From assembly GCF_029784165.1 (NCBI RefSeq), contig NC_073695.1, forward strand, positions 241,216,089-241,280,088: a stretch of 64,000 nt of DNA, read 5' to 3'. This DNA comes from Wyeomyia smithii (taxonomy: Eukaryota > Arthropoda > Insecta > Diptera > Culicidae). The notes beneath the pieces are model-generated. The model did not search any database, had not been told where the DNA came from, and was given only the letters and a program-made list of their open reading frames with translations. Shown here piece after piece: positions 33,819 to 47,092 of this stretch (its first letter is position 1; the number at the start of each line of letters is the position of its first letter). The position numbers were made by a program, and so were the translations under genes.

Positions 33819-35639
<1,821 letters not shown>

Positions 35640-36998
35640 TTGTAGGCAGAGCCACGACCGCAAGGTTGAGGTAGAGCTACGTAAGGTTGTTTATTACATT
35701 ACTTGTATTGAATGTGTTAAAAATTTTGTGCAAACGAGGAGTTTAAGTGCTATCGAATTTCAATTTGCACATACATCACTGAACAGGAATGGAACAAACA
35801 CTATACAGCGCTAACAAGTTTTAACAGTCAGAGTACATGCAAATTGAAATAACATTTAACTTTTAATTCCAGCGCGAAACGAAAATTTGTATATTGAATC
35901 TTCAATAATTTGTTTGTTGATTTCATAAGGACAATCGTTGTTCAATTTAGTATCAGATATAATGTTGATCGCATCTGTGTGCTACCCCGACTCTGAGGAC
36001 ATTTTTCTGATAACAAATTGGAAAGCTATTTTCACACTGAAAATTTGACGGCTCGTATTTTGAATACTAGCATTCCAAACGTTAGTGTTTTGTCAAAATG
36101 AGGCAACTTTTAATTGTAAGAAGTGCCAGCTGATGTATTTATTACTGGTGCTGCCCGCTACCGCACAAAGGCGGAAGAAGTGCCCCTGCGAAAGCTGGCC
36201 TTGCCTCTGTCGATGTTGATACTCGCTGCAACTGCTGCTGCCTTACGCTGCCACTGTTGCTGCTGCTAAGTAAGGACTGTTGTACTCGCTGTCTGTAACT
36301 AATATGACTTAGGAAACATGCTTAAAAGACGTAGCCTTTTTTAGTGTTTTTTTACCCCCTCCTCCCCCATCGTACCATTTCGTCACAAAGTTAGACCCCA
36401 ACGGAAATTTTATTTTTGACAAATTTTATTATCAAAAACATACATTGTATCATAAATGAACAAGAAAAGAGAAGAAAGTATACAACATGACCCTTAACAA
36501 ACAAAACAGTAATAAAAAAAAAACAAATAGAACAAATGCAAATTTTTCTCTTAGTTTCATATTTGCTACGTAGCTTGGCTTGATCCCCTACCCTCCACTT
36601 CGTCACATTTCGTCACAAAACTGCAAATGAATGTTCCCTTGTAAAGGCCAAATAGTGCATTCCTGAGTTAGTTGGTCTATAATTTTGTCGACCGTGCTTG
36701 GGAAAGTGAGGATCAGGCGACAAATAATAGGACGAACTTTGCGTTTTTACAAGGCTTGACAGTTTTCAATAGTACAATAGTTCGAACAATCGAATTACAA
36801 TTTTCTGCATTAGGGAGTAAGCGTAGAAGATTTTGCAATCGATAACTGTAAGAATGTAGGAAATCAGTCAAAAACTAACCGATTTTTTAGCTTTTGGATT
36901 TGAACACTTTTTTCATTCTTTCGGTTTTAGGCTTTCATTTTACATCCCTTTGTAGCTGAACTTCATGAGAGACGTAGTTTTACGTCAAAACAAAATCC
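35640..36998 (-). repeat. Dispersed repeat E, copy 3, interrupted
   Basis: It aligns with copy 4 along its whole length: AGAGCCACGACCGCAAGGTT, GGACAATCGTTGTTCAATTT, GACGGCTCGTATTTTG, the CTGCTGCC-rich part, GTCGACCGTGCTTGGGA, and the end near GAGACGTAGTTTTACG. At about 36330-36630 an unrelated piece with CCCCCTCCTCCCCCATCG and TTTCGTCACA at both ends replaces the TATA region, probably another insertion. Confidence 0.65.
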
Positions 36999-37308
36999 TC
37001 GATTCGAAAGATTCGACGTTCAATTCTGAAATTTCAAACCAACGCAATGCCTGGTATTTCGCACGCGTCGTACACGCATGAAGGGGTGGGAGGGCTTGAG
37101 TTTGCGTTGCTTATTGTTACATATTTATAAGGGAGAAGGTGGAAGAAGTTGTGACAGTTACGTAACTTTTCTCAAAAATGAACTTCAAATAAATTTTCCA
37201 ATAATTCACTGTTGAAAATATATGTCAACTATTAAATCACGAGCTTGGGACAACCTTCCCCTTTCGATCAAGATATTGACGTTTAAAATCTCGCTCAGTG
37301 GTAAACTA

Positions 37309-37649
37309 TCCAGCTTTCCACGAGCGGTAATGGCGGACAGTGCACGCAGCCCATTTTAACGTTTTCTGTAGGTCAGAGAGGTTTCAATCGTAGTAGGGTA
37401 GCATAAAATATAACAACATCGTAACGTAGCCTAGCAACTTCAACAAACAATGGGCGTTATTTGATTCAAATTTTGTCGTGCGCATGCGCGGATCAAAATA
37501 AACAAAACTGTTTATGAAAGCTGCTATGCTATATTGCAAAATTTTTATGCTTTTCACTCCGTTACTGCGATTGAAAATTACCCGACCTACAGAAAACGTC
37601 AAAATGGGCTGCGTGCACTGTCCGCCATTACCGCTCGTGGAAAGCTGGA
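37309..37649. mobile_element. Foldback MITE with TA target duplication, copy 1
   Basis: TCCAGCTTTCCACGAGCGGT begins a terminal inverted repeat of about 65 bp, ending near TTTTCTGTAGGTC and mirrored from GACCTACAGAAAACG to 37649. TA flanks both sides (37307-37308 and 37650-37651). The middle has TACTGCGATTGAAAAT and related words. A second, clipped copy is at 48846-49156. Confidence 0.85.
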
Positions 37650-37659
37650 TACATATAAA

Positions 37660-37809
37660 AATGTTGTTTTGTGTGTCTGATCCATATAGACTTGGAAATG
37701 ACTGAGCTGTCCGGCGTGAAAATAGGGACCGGGAAAGGTTATTATCAGAGTTTTGCAATTATCGCTTAGTCTTGGTGTTGGACAGACGCACAAAAGAAAT
37801 TTCTGCATA
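37660..37809 (+). repeat. CTGT-headed dispersed repeat, left half (split by Jockey element)
   Basis: GTGTGTCTGATCCATATAGA, ACTGAGCTGTCCGGCGTGAA and CCGGGAAAGGTTATTAT match the order of the copy at 59510-59700. It ends with AAATTTCTGCATA (37797-37809), which is repeated at 43556-43568 where the same family resumes. Confidence 0.72.
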
Positions 37810-38009
37810 GAGATCGACTTGAACTGTCCTACAGTACGGTCGCATTTTACCAACAGCTCGAGTCCTAGACTACCGAGAGATATTGAAATTTTTGCTTTTC
37901 GTTTTCAACAGGCAATCTTTTTTAAAGACTACCTGTTGAAACGCAAAGTAATAAAGATAGATTTGAGATATTTCTACTTAAAGTCTATAGTGAAGTGAAA
38001 GTGTAGTGA

Positions 38010-39320
38010 AGTTTTTCAGTTAAGCCTGGAAAAAATAAAAAAGCTAGCTTTGATGCGGCTTCAAGTAAACGTGAGGCATCTCCTCCAAGTGACACTGAAA
38101 TTTCGACTAACAGGTATGATATTCTTTCTTCCGTTGGGGATCAAGAAATCCAAACTTCTCATACTGAGCATAAAGCCGTTATGAAGAAGGTGAAAGTTCC
38201 ACCTATTGTGGTATATGTAGCAAATTTCAAAGCATTTCGATCAGAACTTTCATCATTTCTGTCGGATGTGAAAGTTAATTTTCAAGTTGGCCGCCAAGGC
38301 GAAATTCGTATTTTGGCCGAATCTCTTGATGGCCATAAACATCTTTTACAGTACTTGACTGAAAAGATGTATAAATTTTATTCTTTCGATGCCAAAAACG
38401 AGAGACCGTTTAAGGCTGTTTTAAAAGGTCTTTCAAATGACCAAACTATTGAGGAAATTAAAGATTGTTTGTCAGAATCACTTGGTTTCGCCCCCAACCA
38501 AGTAATTTTGATGAAACGAAAGGCAAATGCCAAAATTAATCAAACTGGAATACACCAGGAAAATTACTTAGTACATTTTGATCGTACCAAAGTAAATAAT
38601 TTGAAATGTTTGGAAAAAGCACGTGTTTTATTTAACGTGCGAATAAAGTGGGAAAATTTCAAGAGACATGGAGAAATCCATAATCTTACGCAATGTCGGA
38701 ATTGTCAAGCCTATGGTCATGGAACTCGAAACTGCCATATGGCAGCAAAATGTATGATTTGTGGTGACACTAGTCACACGAAAAATATCTGCCCCGTGAA
38801 AGAGACCACTAATAGTTTCAAATGTGTAAATTGTGGGGGAAATCACAAATCTAATTTCTTTAATTGTCCTGTAAGGTCAAAAATTATTGCTTCCAGACAA
38901 CGTAGGAATTCTGAACAACCTGTTGTCAATGTGGGTAATCAAAAGACTTTCAGTACTGTTCAGGCATCACCAGCACTTTCATTAGCAGGTGTGTCTATAG
39001 GTAATAATTTAAATTCAGATAACAAATTTCAGACAAAAAATCCTGTTCAGGCAACACCAGGCTGTTCATATACCAGTGTCCTTACAGGTAATATTTCAAA
39101 TTCAAACAGTAACAAACCATTCGTGTTTGGTGCTGAAAGGTCAGCCAGTATTGATTTAGGTAGTCCCACTCCAGAAAAGATTGAATACCCCCAACAATCC
39201 ATGCTGCAACTAATGTCCGTTTTGTTGAACTGTAACTCGATGTACGAGGCTGTTCAAGAAGATATAAAATTTACAACTAATATTGTTATGAAATTGAAAT
39301 TCAGCAATGATTTTAAATAA
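38010..39320 (+). CDS. Jockey-type ORF1 (gag-like, zinc knuckles)
   Basis: This is a nucleic-acid-binding ORF1 protein. The first ATG is at 38181 and gives 379 residues, but the same frame is open from 38010 and reads as protein (SVKPGKNKKASFDAASSKRE, then NRYDILSSVG), so the original start is probably lost or non-AUG. A PRE_C2HC-like segment (FKAVLKGLSNDQTIEEIKDC) comes before three zinc knuckles: CRNCQAYGHGTRNC, CMICGDTSHTKNIC and CVNCGGNHKSNFFNC. A polar tail follows. The stop TAA at 39318-39320 overlaps the ORF2 start. No stop interrupts the frame. Confidence 0.85.
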   Translation, partial: SFSVKPGKNKKASFDAASSKREASPPSDTEISTNRYDILSSVGDQEIQTSHTEHKAVMKKVKVPPIVVYVANFKAFRSELSSFLSDVKVNFQVGRQGEIRILAESLDGHKHLLQYLTEKMYKFYSFDAKNERPFKAVLKGLSNDQTIEEIKDCLSESLGFAPNQVILMKRKANAKINQTGIHQENYLVHFDRTKVNNLKCLEKARVLFNVRIKWENFKRHGEIHNLTQCRNCQAYGHGTRNCHMAAKCMICGDTSHTKNICPVKETTNSFKCVNCGGNHKSNFFNCPVRSKIIASRQRRNSEQPVVNVGNQKTFSTVQASPALSLAGVSIGNNLNSDNKFQTKNPVQATPGCSYTSVLTGNISNSNSNKPFVFGAERSASIDLGSPTPEKIEYPQQSMLQLMSVLLNCNSMYEAVQEDIKFTTNIVMKLKFSNDFK

Positions 39321-40854
39321 TGCTGTAAATTTTCTAAATTGGAATGCTCGCTCTTTAAAAGCGAAAGAGGATGAGTTTTTCAATTTTTTAACAGTCCACG
39401 ATGTGCATATTGCAGTTGTGACTAAAACACTTCTAAAACCAAATATTAAACTAAAAAAGAACCCAAATTACATGGTTCATAGGTTTGATACAATTGATGT
39501 TGCCGGTGGTGGAGTTGCAATAGTTATCCACCGTCGAATAAAACATCGTGTTTTACCCCATCTTGAAACCAAAGTTATCGAGAGTTTGGGAATTGAAATT
39601 GAAACAAGTATTGGCATTTTATTTATAGCAGCAGTGTATTTGCCTTTTCAATGCACTGGTGAGCGAAAAAATTATTTCAAGGGAGATTTGCAAAAACTCA
39701 CAAGAAATAAATCTAAATTTTTAATCATCGGTGATTTTAATGCGAAACATCGATCTTGGAATAATGTTCAAAGCAATTCCAATGGAAAAATATTGTTTAA
39801 TGATTGCTCGGCTGGATTTTATTCAGTTTTATTTCCAAATGGTCCTACATGTTATTCTTCTATTAGGAATCCATCTACAATTGATTTGGTACTAACAAAT
39901 CAAAGTCATTCATGCAGTGATTTATTAACTCATGCTGACTTTGATTCTGATCATCTTCCTATAACATTTTCTATTTCCCATGAAACTATTTTAAATCCCA
40001 CTAGATCTGTGTTAAATTATAACAAGACTAATTGGGATAGATATCGTTCTACGATCGAGGAAAATTCGAATGATGATATTATTTTACAAAATAGTGCTGA
40101 CATTGACAGAGCATTAGATAATTTTAGCAGCTTAATACTCAATGCCCGGAATTTATCAGTTCCTAAGGCTCGAGTGAAATTTAATGCACCAATTATTGAC
40201 AGTGAACTTCAACTTCTTATACGTTTGAAGAACATACGGAGACGTCAATACCAAAGATCTCGTGATCCTGCTTTGAAGATTATTTTTCAAGAATTACAAA
40301 AGGAAATTAAACATAGATTCACTCTCTTGCGAAATGAAAATTTCATGAGAGAAGTTGAACAACTAAAACTTTATTCAAAACCTTTCTGGAAGCTTTCGAA
40401 GGTTCTTAAGAAACCTTCGAAGCCCATTCCAGTCCTTAAAGCTGGTGATTGCATTTTTCTAACGAATGAACAAAAATCTCAAAAACTTGCTCAGCAGTTT
40501 GAGAGTGTTCATAACTCTAATTTGAACGTAGTAAGTCCTATCGAAAATGAAGTAAACCTAAAGTATGATCAGATTACCACCCTAGAATTTCTTTCTGAAG
40601 AGGTATTGGAAACAAACTTGAATGAGGTGCGAACTATTCTCAAAAAATTCAAAAACATGAAAGCACCAGGAGATGATGGTATTTTCTATATCCTCATCAA
40701 AAGACTTCCCGAAAACTCTTCAAATTTCTTGGTTAAAATTTGTAACAGATGCTTTGCACTAGCACATTTTCCTACGAAATGGAAAAATGCCGAAGTCACT
40801 CCAATTTTAAAACCCGAAAAGAACCCAGCTGAGGCATCAAGTTATCGACCAATT

Positions 40855-42183
40855 TGTAAGCCGTAAATGATTTCATCGCCATGAGATTCAAAGCACGGCA
40901 ATCCAAGTCGAATTGCATATTTATACCACTCACAATTAAAGCTTCCGTAGACGGGGTTTGAAGCCAGGCTACTTTTCGAAAGCCTTAAATAACAGTCGAT
41001 AAAGCAAATCTATATGAGCTTTCGTTTTTCTCCATATTGATCGACCAATCAGAGCAAGACACGTAAAGCGTTACTTCGTGCCGCGGGAGCCAAAACTCTG
41101 GCTCCGAATAGTTAGCGATAGCTGAGCATCGGTCTATTACTGGTGAACCTTCCTCAAAGGCGGCCGAGACTATCGAGGTTAAGCTAAAGGCTTTTAGATA
41201 TTTTTTGAAATGAGATAAAGTGCTGAAACGGAAGAAGTTATACTAAAATTATAGCCGGAAGAAAAATAATACCGAAGCGGAAGAAAAGTTATAAAAAGAC
41301 TAAAGAGAAGAGAGAGTGAGTTAGAGGGAAAATTAAATTATGAAAATAATAAAATAAATAATTTCAATAGATAGGCTGCTGGCCACGTGAGGTTGTGAAT
41401 AAATCTTAAACTAGTGATAGTACCAATCGTAAACTAAAAGGTAAAACTATTTGTGCATTGCCGAAGTATGGTCAAACGTAATAGTTGATGTCGCTCGCCT
41501 GAAGAAACCTTCAGGCGAAGGTTTTTTTATTTTCCGCTAGGAATATCAGGGAGTTGACAGGAGTCCTCCCCAGCGTCCGTCGACAAAGCTTAATGCCCGG
41601 CGCCCTCAACCCGTTCATTACCAACAACCGTCACCAGCCAATTTCCCGCTAGACAGCTCCTTGGTGACGACCAAGTGGTAGCTAAGCGACCATCTTCGTC
41701 GTCGTGGGACCCAGCAAGAAACCAGCAAACAGGTTAGATTTAAAAAAACACCGCATGCGCGACAAAGTTGTACAGGGTCGATAAAGAAGGGAAGACGAAA
41801 ATAAATGAGTACGCACTGTACTACTGTGTTGCATTACCAGTAAGAAAGCCTACCGTTCCGCTATCGTTACCGTCCTGTAGATTTTCGCTTTGACAGTTAG
41901 TCGTTTTACCTGACCTGCCCTGAGAGGATTTAGCCGGGCCGGTACGAAACACGCTTCCCAGCAGTACAGACATTTGTCGGTACTGACGCTTAAGCGGGGA
42001 AGATTTCGAAGGGTAGTCACGGAGGAGAGCCTATCGTTTTGCGGGCACGGCGATAGTTACCAGTGGGTAATATCGGTCCGACAAAGGTTCCGTCACTTTG
42101 AAGCGATCCCGAGCGACTAGGAAATCATTTTGTGCTAGTACAGTAAAGCTGGTGATCCCGTCTGGCGTGGCTTTACTGTTACA
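40855..42183 (+). mobile_element. Solo LTR inserted in the Jockey ORF2
   Basis: It starts TGTAAGCCG and ends CTTTACTGTTACA, giving TG...CA ends with a 5-bp inverted repeat, and is flanked by AATT on both sides (40851-40854 and 42184-42187). The host frame continues across the joint. At 1329 bp without a long frame it is best explained as a solo LTR of a BEL/Pao- or Gypsy-type element. TATAAAAAG at 41290-41298 and AATAAATC near 41397 fit a promoter and polyadenylation signal. The strand is assigned from these signals. Confidence 0.72.
41496..41517 (+). other. Perfect hairpin within the solo LTR
   Basis: CGCCTGAAG, loop AAAC, CTTCAGGCG, followed by AAGGTTTTTTTA. A 9-bp stem and T-run in the predicted R/U5 region could act in RNA 3'-end formation. 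That role is inference. Confidence 0.6.
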
Positions 42184-43555
42184 AATTAGTTTACTCCTCT
42201 ATTGGCAAACTTTTTGAAAGAATAATTCTTAATAGAATGATAACACATATTAATGAGAACTCAATTTTTGCAAATCAACAGTTTGGTTTTCGCCATGGGC
42301 ATTCCACTACTCATCAGTTACTTAGAGTAACGAATAACAAATAATAAATCTGAAGGCTATTCGACTGGAGCTGCTCTTCTAGACATAGAAAAGGCATTCG
42401 ACATTGTTTGGCATAAAGGTTTAATAGTTAAAATGTCAAATTTCAGTTTTCCGCTTTACCTTACCAAAACGATAAAAAGTTATTTAACTGACCGCACTCT
42501 TCAGGTTAACTATCTAAATGGTAAATCTAATAGATTGCCTGTTAGAGCTGGTGTGCCTCGGGGGAGTATATTGGGCCCAATCCTATATAACATTTTTACT
42601 TCTAATCTTCCTGATTTACCACCAGGTTGTGAGAAATCTTTGTTTTGTGACGATACAAGCATCTCCGCAAAAGGAAAAAGCCTTCGTGTTATATGCAGTC
42701 GGCTACAAAAAAGTTTAGATATATTTTCTTCATACTTGCAGAAATGGAAGATTCCCCCTAATGCTTCTAAAACACAGTTAATTATTTTTCCTCATATGCC
42801 AAGAGTTTCATTTCTCAAACCCACCCATAACCACGTTATTAAGATGAACGGTGTGGTCTTAAATTGGTCTGATCAAGTTAAATACTTAGGGCTAATTTAT
42901 GATAAGAATCTTACTTTCAAGGAGCACATTGAAAATATCCAGTCAAAGTGCAATAAGTATATCAAATGTTTATATCCTCTTATCAACAGGAATTCCAGAC
43001 TTTGTCTCAAGAATAAACTGTTAATTTACAAACAAATTCTTAGGCCAGCAATGTTATATGCAGTTCCCATCTGGACAAGTTGTTGTACAACCAGGAAGAA
43101 GACACTTCAAAGGATTCAGAATAAACTTTTGAAAATGATTTTGAAGCGTCCTCCCTGGTTTAGCACGAACGAGCTACATAGGCTCACTAATGTAGAAACA
43201 TTAGAAAATATGTCAAGCCAAATTATCAACAAATTCCGACAAAAATCGTTGCAATCCTCAATTGCAACGATTAGCTCACTTTATAGTCAGTAAGATAGTT
43301 TTTAGTTTATTTTAAGTTTTGTTTTATTCCTTTTTTTTTCCTTGACAAGTAGGTTGAATAATTTTCCTACAATTACATTAACTTAACTGCGAAAGCTAAT
43401 AACATTCAATAATATTCAAAAGCGTACAAATATACATATATAAAAGTGTTGAAATGTCACCATTTGTGGCAGAACACACAATATTAATTCTGAATAGATA
43501 TTAGTACATAAATAAATCATTACAAACATTTCCCCCTATAAAAAAAAAATAAAAA

Positions 43556-44030
43556 AAATTTCTGCATAATTCGAAAACTAGTCAGGCAAATGAAACCAAA
43601 TTTAGCATGTGAAGGCTTTTGGGAGCGACAAATATTTTTATGGCAGTTCGATACCCCTCTATTTGCTAGAAGGAAGGGTTCCCATACAAATGAAACCCAA
43701 ATTTCTGCCTAAATAGGGAACTAATCAAGTAAATGGAACGAAATTTGGCATGTGGAGCTTTCTGGAGTAAAAAAATCGTTATGCGACACTCCTCTCTCTT
43801 CTGGAAACGATAGTTCCATACAAATAAATCACAAATTTCTGTACTACTTGAAAATTATTTAAGCAAATGGAACCAAATTAGGCAAACGGGGGTTTCTGGG
43901 AACAAACATGTTTTGATGTTGGTTCGATACTCCTCCCTCTTCTGAACGAGAGGCCTCTAATATGAGTAAAACATAAATTTCTGCTTAGTTCTGGAGCTAA
44001 TCAAGCAAAAGGATCTAAATTTGGCTTCCT
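43556..44030 (+). repeat. CTGT-headed dispersed repeat, right half with ~140-bp monomers
   Basis: AAATTTCTG starts four diverged monomers at 43556, 43699, 43833 and 43975 (spacing 134-143 bp). Each contains an ACCAAATTTGGCATGTG-like word and a CCCTC-rich hairpin word. It is followed directly by a decayed RTE-type element. Confidence 0.75.
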
Positions 44031-44034
44031 CACC

Positions 44035-45540
44035 TTTGCTGTGCGTATGAGTCATCTTTATTCCACTCAGTCCATGGCTGCAGTTCGCCAGGCTTGCAGT
44101 TCGCGTAGGTCGTCTTCCACCTGATCGATCCCGCTGTGACTCGTCCCTGACGGAATGGTTTCAAAGACCATCTTTACCGGGCTGTCGTCTGACATCATTA
44201 CGACCCAGCCCAGCCCACCACAACCTGCCAATCTTAGCGGTGTGGACGAGAGATGGCTCCCCAAGCAGCTCCTGCAGTTCGTGGTTCATTTGACTTTTTC
44301 AGTTCCGTTCTTCATCGAACCTAAGACCACAAGAGCGTGTTGGTGCTCCACAAGTATCGATTATGGCTCATGCCCGTAGAGGACTACCGGTCTGATTAGC
44401 GTCTTGTAGATGGTTAACTTGGTGCGGCGGCTAATTCTACATGACTGGAGCGTCTTCCGGAAACCAAAGTATGCACGATTTCTGCCATAATACACCGATA
44501 ATTTTTTCTGCTGGCATCGTCGTCGACAGTTACCAATCGACCACCTCGATTTTATCGCCACTAACTCGACCTCGAGGTGGGAGGTTAGCACTGTCAAACA
44601 GCCAAACAGTTGAACCGACTTTTGGGATATAGTGCCACTCGTGTTAATCCTCGCTCTTCTAATGACACCTGGAAGGTCTATGTTAAACAATAGGCACGAG
44701 ATACCATCACTTTGCCTGAAACCTCTTCGAGCTTAAAGGGGCTCGAAAGTGCCCTCGATATTCGAACTACACATATGAATGGTTGATGTATGGGCAGGTT
44801 GTATTCGTGGTATTTCTGCATAACCTGCGAACCGCGAATATCTGGTCCATGGTGCGCACCCCCATGAATCACGCCTGGTAGTGCCCCACGAACTGCTTCG
44901 CAAATAGTCGACGGCAGAGTAGGTGGCGTTCAGCAGAGTAATTGCCCATTAGTTCCACATCCACTCCTCCGGAACTCGTTCTTCCTGACAAATCTTGACA
45001 ATGAACCAGTGCACGGCTCTAACCAGGTTTTCTCCACCGTATTTCAACAGATCGCTGGAAAGTTGGTCCACTCCAGCAGCTTTATTGTTTTTCGGCCAGC
45101 CGATCTCCTCCTCCACCTTCAGGAAATCAGGTGCTGAAATCCGGTTGTCTTCTACTCGTGCACCAAGATCAGTTGCCATACCGTCCTCCGTCATTTCAAT
45201 GATTCGGTGCCCTTGAATCTAGTAGCGCTACAGCAGTGCTACCTATGGCGGATCGAATGCTCCTCTAACCACATTCAAGAGTAGCTGCGTCAAGCTGCTC
45301 ATCCGTGGGTAGCGCTGCCTCCAGCTGCTGTGCGTATTCCTGTGCAGCCTCGGCGTCCCACAGTTGCTTAATATTTGGTCGCGGTGTTCGACTTCGGCGG
45401 GTGTTATACACCGTCGATAGTTTTGAGCGCATGCCCACAGCTACTAGGTAGTGGTCCGAATTCATATTCGCACTGCGATAGGTGCGGACGTTGATGATGT
45501 CAGAGAAGAACATGCCGTCTATTAAAAAGTGGTCTATTAC
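44035..45540 (-). pseudogene. RTE-type non-LTR retrotransposon, decayed and 5'-truncated
   Basis: Minus-strand pieces in order: FFSDIINVRTYRSANMNSDH with YLVAVGMRSKL (end of the endonuclease, 45513-45400); PKNNKAAGVDQLSSDLLKYG (RT start); VMQKYHEYNLPIHQPF; GVIRRARINTSGTI; FGFRKTLQSCRISRRTKL and LIRPVVLYGHE (after the RT); SPVKMVF and DQVEDDLRELQAWRTAAMD (C-terminus). Frames change many times, and the RT motif A to C core is largely missing, so it is dead. JAM1-like RTE elements of mosquitoes have this layout. The 3' end near 44035 abuts the CTGT-headed repeat. Confidence 0.75.
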
Positions 45541-45774
45541 TTAAACAGAAATAACGTGAAATTGCCCTTTAGGTAACAAATCTGTTACTTAAAAAGCAAT
45601 GAAGTTGTTACCCAGTCAAGTAACAACACACACTGTCATATATTTTGCACGTCTTACGGGAATACGACTACATATCTAATAATAGACGTTTCAACCACAT
45701 GCAAAATTTGCTCCCTTTCCATCTCCAGTCAAGAAACATTACCGTCGCATATGTTGTATGTGTTAGGCCGTGAA

Positions 45775-45902
45775 CATACTGGCGTGGCCTGCGCTGCGAG
45801 GGCGACTCGCCCTGCCGCAGGTTAATGCACAGCACTACTTAAGGCTGTACATCAACCCACGGCAAGGCGAACCGTCATCGCAACTCAAGCCGCGCCAGTA
45901 TG
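45775..45902. repeat. GC-rich imperfect foldback
   Basis: CATACTGGCGTGGCCTGCGC pairs with the reverse complement of the other end (GCGCCAGTATG). Arms of about 58 bp pair imperfectly through CCTGCCGCAGGTTAATGCAC and TGTACATCAACCCACGGCAA. One arm recurs near 10733-10780 (CGGCCGTAGGTTAATGTACA). Confidence 0.65.
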
Positions 45903-45912
45903 TCCTCGGTAT

Positions 45913-46135
45913 GTATGGGAAAACCTACTTTTTTGCATTTACCTTTCTAGAGAGTTCAATAATGATCTAATAATGCACTACATTATGTTAAAGCATAGCA
46001 TTTTAGATGCCTAACAACTTTGCAGAAGACACTGAAAAGCTGAAATGTTGAGTATGTCGATTTAAATGCCGAAAATCCTATTTTCTGCCAACATTACCAA
46101 TGTACCGGCGTTCCCATCAGAAATAACCTGTCGTA
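45913..46135 (-). repeat. Dispersed repeat G, copy 2
   Basis: Reverse complement of the copy at 20530-20740: GATGCCTAACAACTTTGC, GAAGACACTGAAAAGC and GCCAACATTACCAATGTACC. It follows the foldback directly. Confidence 0.75.
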
Positions 46136-46246
46136 ACGAGTTTATACACTCAGCTGGATCGAGCAAACAAATTTAGGTCAACATTCTAGACGTAGGTAGA
46201 ATCTACAAGGTGTTTTAGAGGTTACTTCTAATAGAAATCTGACTAA

Positions 46247-47091
46247 TAGCGAATTTCTTTGTTCCACGGGGTTAGTGCCAACTTTCGGGTGGAGTAAAAA
46301 AACGATCTCGAACTACGATCTAAAGCCTTGCGTTGGTGTGCGTGAGACCATGTGCAATGTAAACATAAATAAGGCAATCCACGAGACAGTTGCGATCAGC
46401 TGATTTCAGTCTGTTTTCAACTTATGACAGCTTTACGTATATTCGATCGGTCGCAACTTGGATGCAACTCAGATCCAGAAGCGTGAAAAACAAATTTTAT
46501 CCGATCGGTAGCCCTTGTATTGCGGATGCCAATCCCAAATACAGCAATAACAAATCATTTTTGATATTATTGCCGACATTAGAAAGATTTCAGTTTTGGT
46601 CGTGTTTTGGTTTTGCAGCTTGAAAAACAGCAACAATAACAAACGCATCCGTATATTTTTCCACTACGTCGATGACAAAATTCGCCACCCGACTCCTGCT
46701 TGTTTTCGATGGCTTACTAAAAATTCTGATTAAAGCACTTTCGAACTCGGAATCGGAATCTAAATCGGATTCCAATAATTCCATAACAAATACCTTTGCT
46801 GCAGCAATTATTTCTCTCCGCGTTCCATGATTTCACTGCACAGACGACAACACATTTTTCCTTCGTTTTCAGCATCACCCGCGTGTTCTGACCGTTTTGA
46901 CAGATACGATGTAATAGTATTGGTGAACCCACTCGCAAAACTGAAAAAATCACAGTGCGAACCTGTCTGTTTTGCAGGCGCTTCCAGGTCAAAACTGGGT
47001 CAATATCGAGCGAATAAAGAAGGATTTTGACAGCAGTTAGTGCGCTTTCAGGTCAAAACGAGGTGAGCTGGTGGAATAAAGAAATTCGCTA
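46247..47091. mobile_element. PIF/Harbinger-type element, 845 bp, TAA duplications
   Basis: TAGCGAATTTCTTTGTTCCA begins the left end and its near-perfect complement (20 of 21 bases with the next C) ends the element at 47091. TAA flanks both sides (46244-46246 and 47092-47094), the TWA-type target of this superfamily. It is too short for a full transposase, so it is a deletion derivative. Confidence 0.87.
46590..46784 (-). pseudogene. ORF remnant within the Harbinger-type element
   Basis: A 64-codon frame begins MELLESDLDSDSEFESALIR. It has an acidic start and a SRSRVANFVIDVVEKY stretch. It could be the N-terminus of a Harbinger transposase or its Myb-like partner, cut short by deletion. No catalytic motif is present and the identity is a guess from position. 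Confidence 0.4.
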
Positions 47092-47092
47092 T

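Larger units (their letters stand above)
39307..43293 (+). pseudogene. Jockey-type ORF2 (endonuclease and reverse transcriptase), interrupted
   Basis: The first segment (39307-40850) has the APE endonuclease with FLNWNARSL, IIGDFNAKHRSW, STIDLVLT and SDHLPI. The metal-binding Glu of the usual TETL-type motif is Lys here (VVTKTLL, codon 39424-39426). RT begins with KAPGDDGI and SSYRPI, where the LTR enters. The second segment (42184-43293) continues ISLL, SIGKLFERII, NQQFGFRHGHSTTHQLL, LLDIEKAFDIVWHKG (motif A), GVPRGSILGPILYN (B), FCDDTSI (C) and VKYLGLIYDKNLTFKEHI. Small deletions shift the frame near 42200 and 42335. The stop is at 43291-43293. Several lesions make this copy inactive. Confidence 0.88.
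37810..43555 (+). mobile_element. Jockey-type non-LTR retrotransposon, near full length, inactivated
   Basis: Target duplications AAATTTCTGCATA flank the element (37797-37809 and 43556-43568). It has a 5' UTR of some 200 bp, ORF1, ORF2 overlapping by 14 nt, and an A-rich 3' end (CTATAAAAAAAAAATAAAAA). ORF2 is split by the LTR at 40855-42183. Without it the element is about 4.4 kb, the usual Jockey size. Confidence 0.85.
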
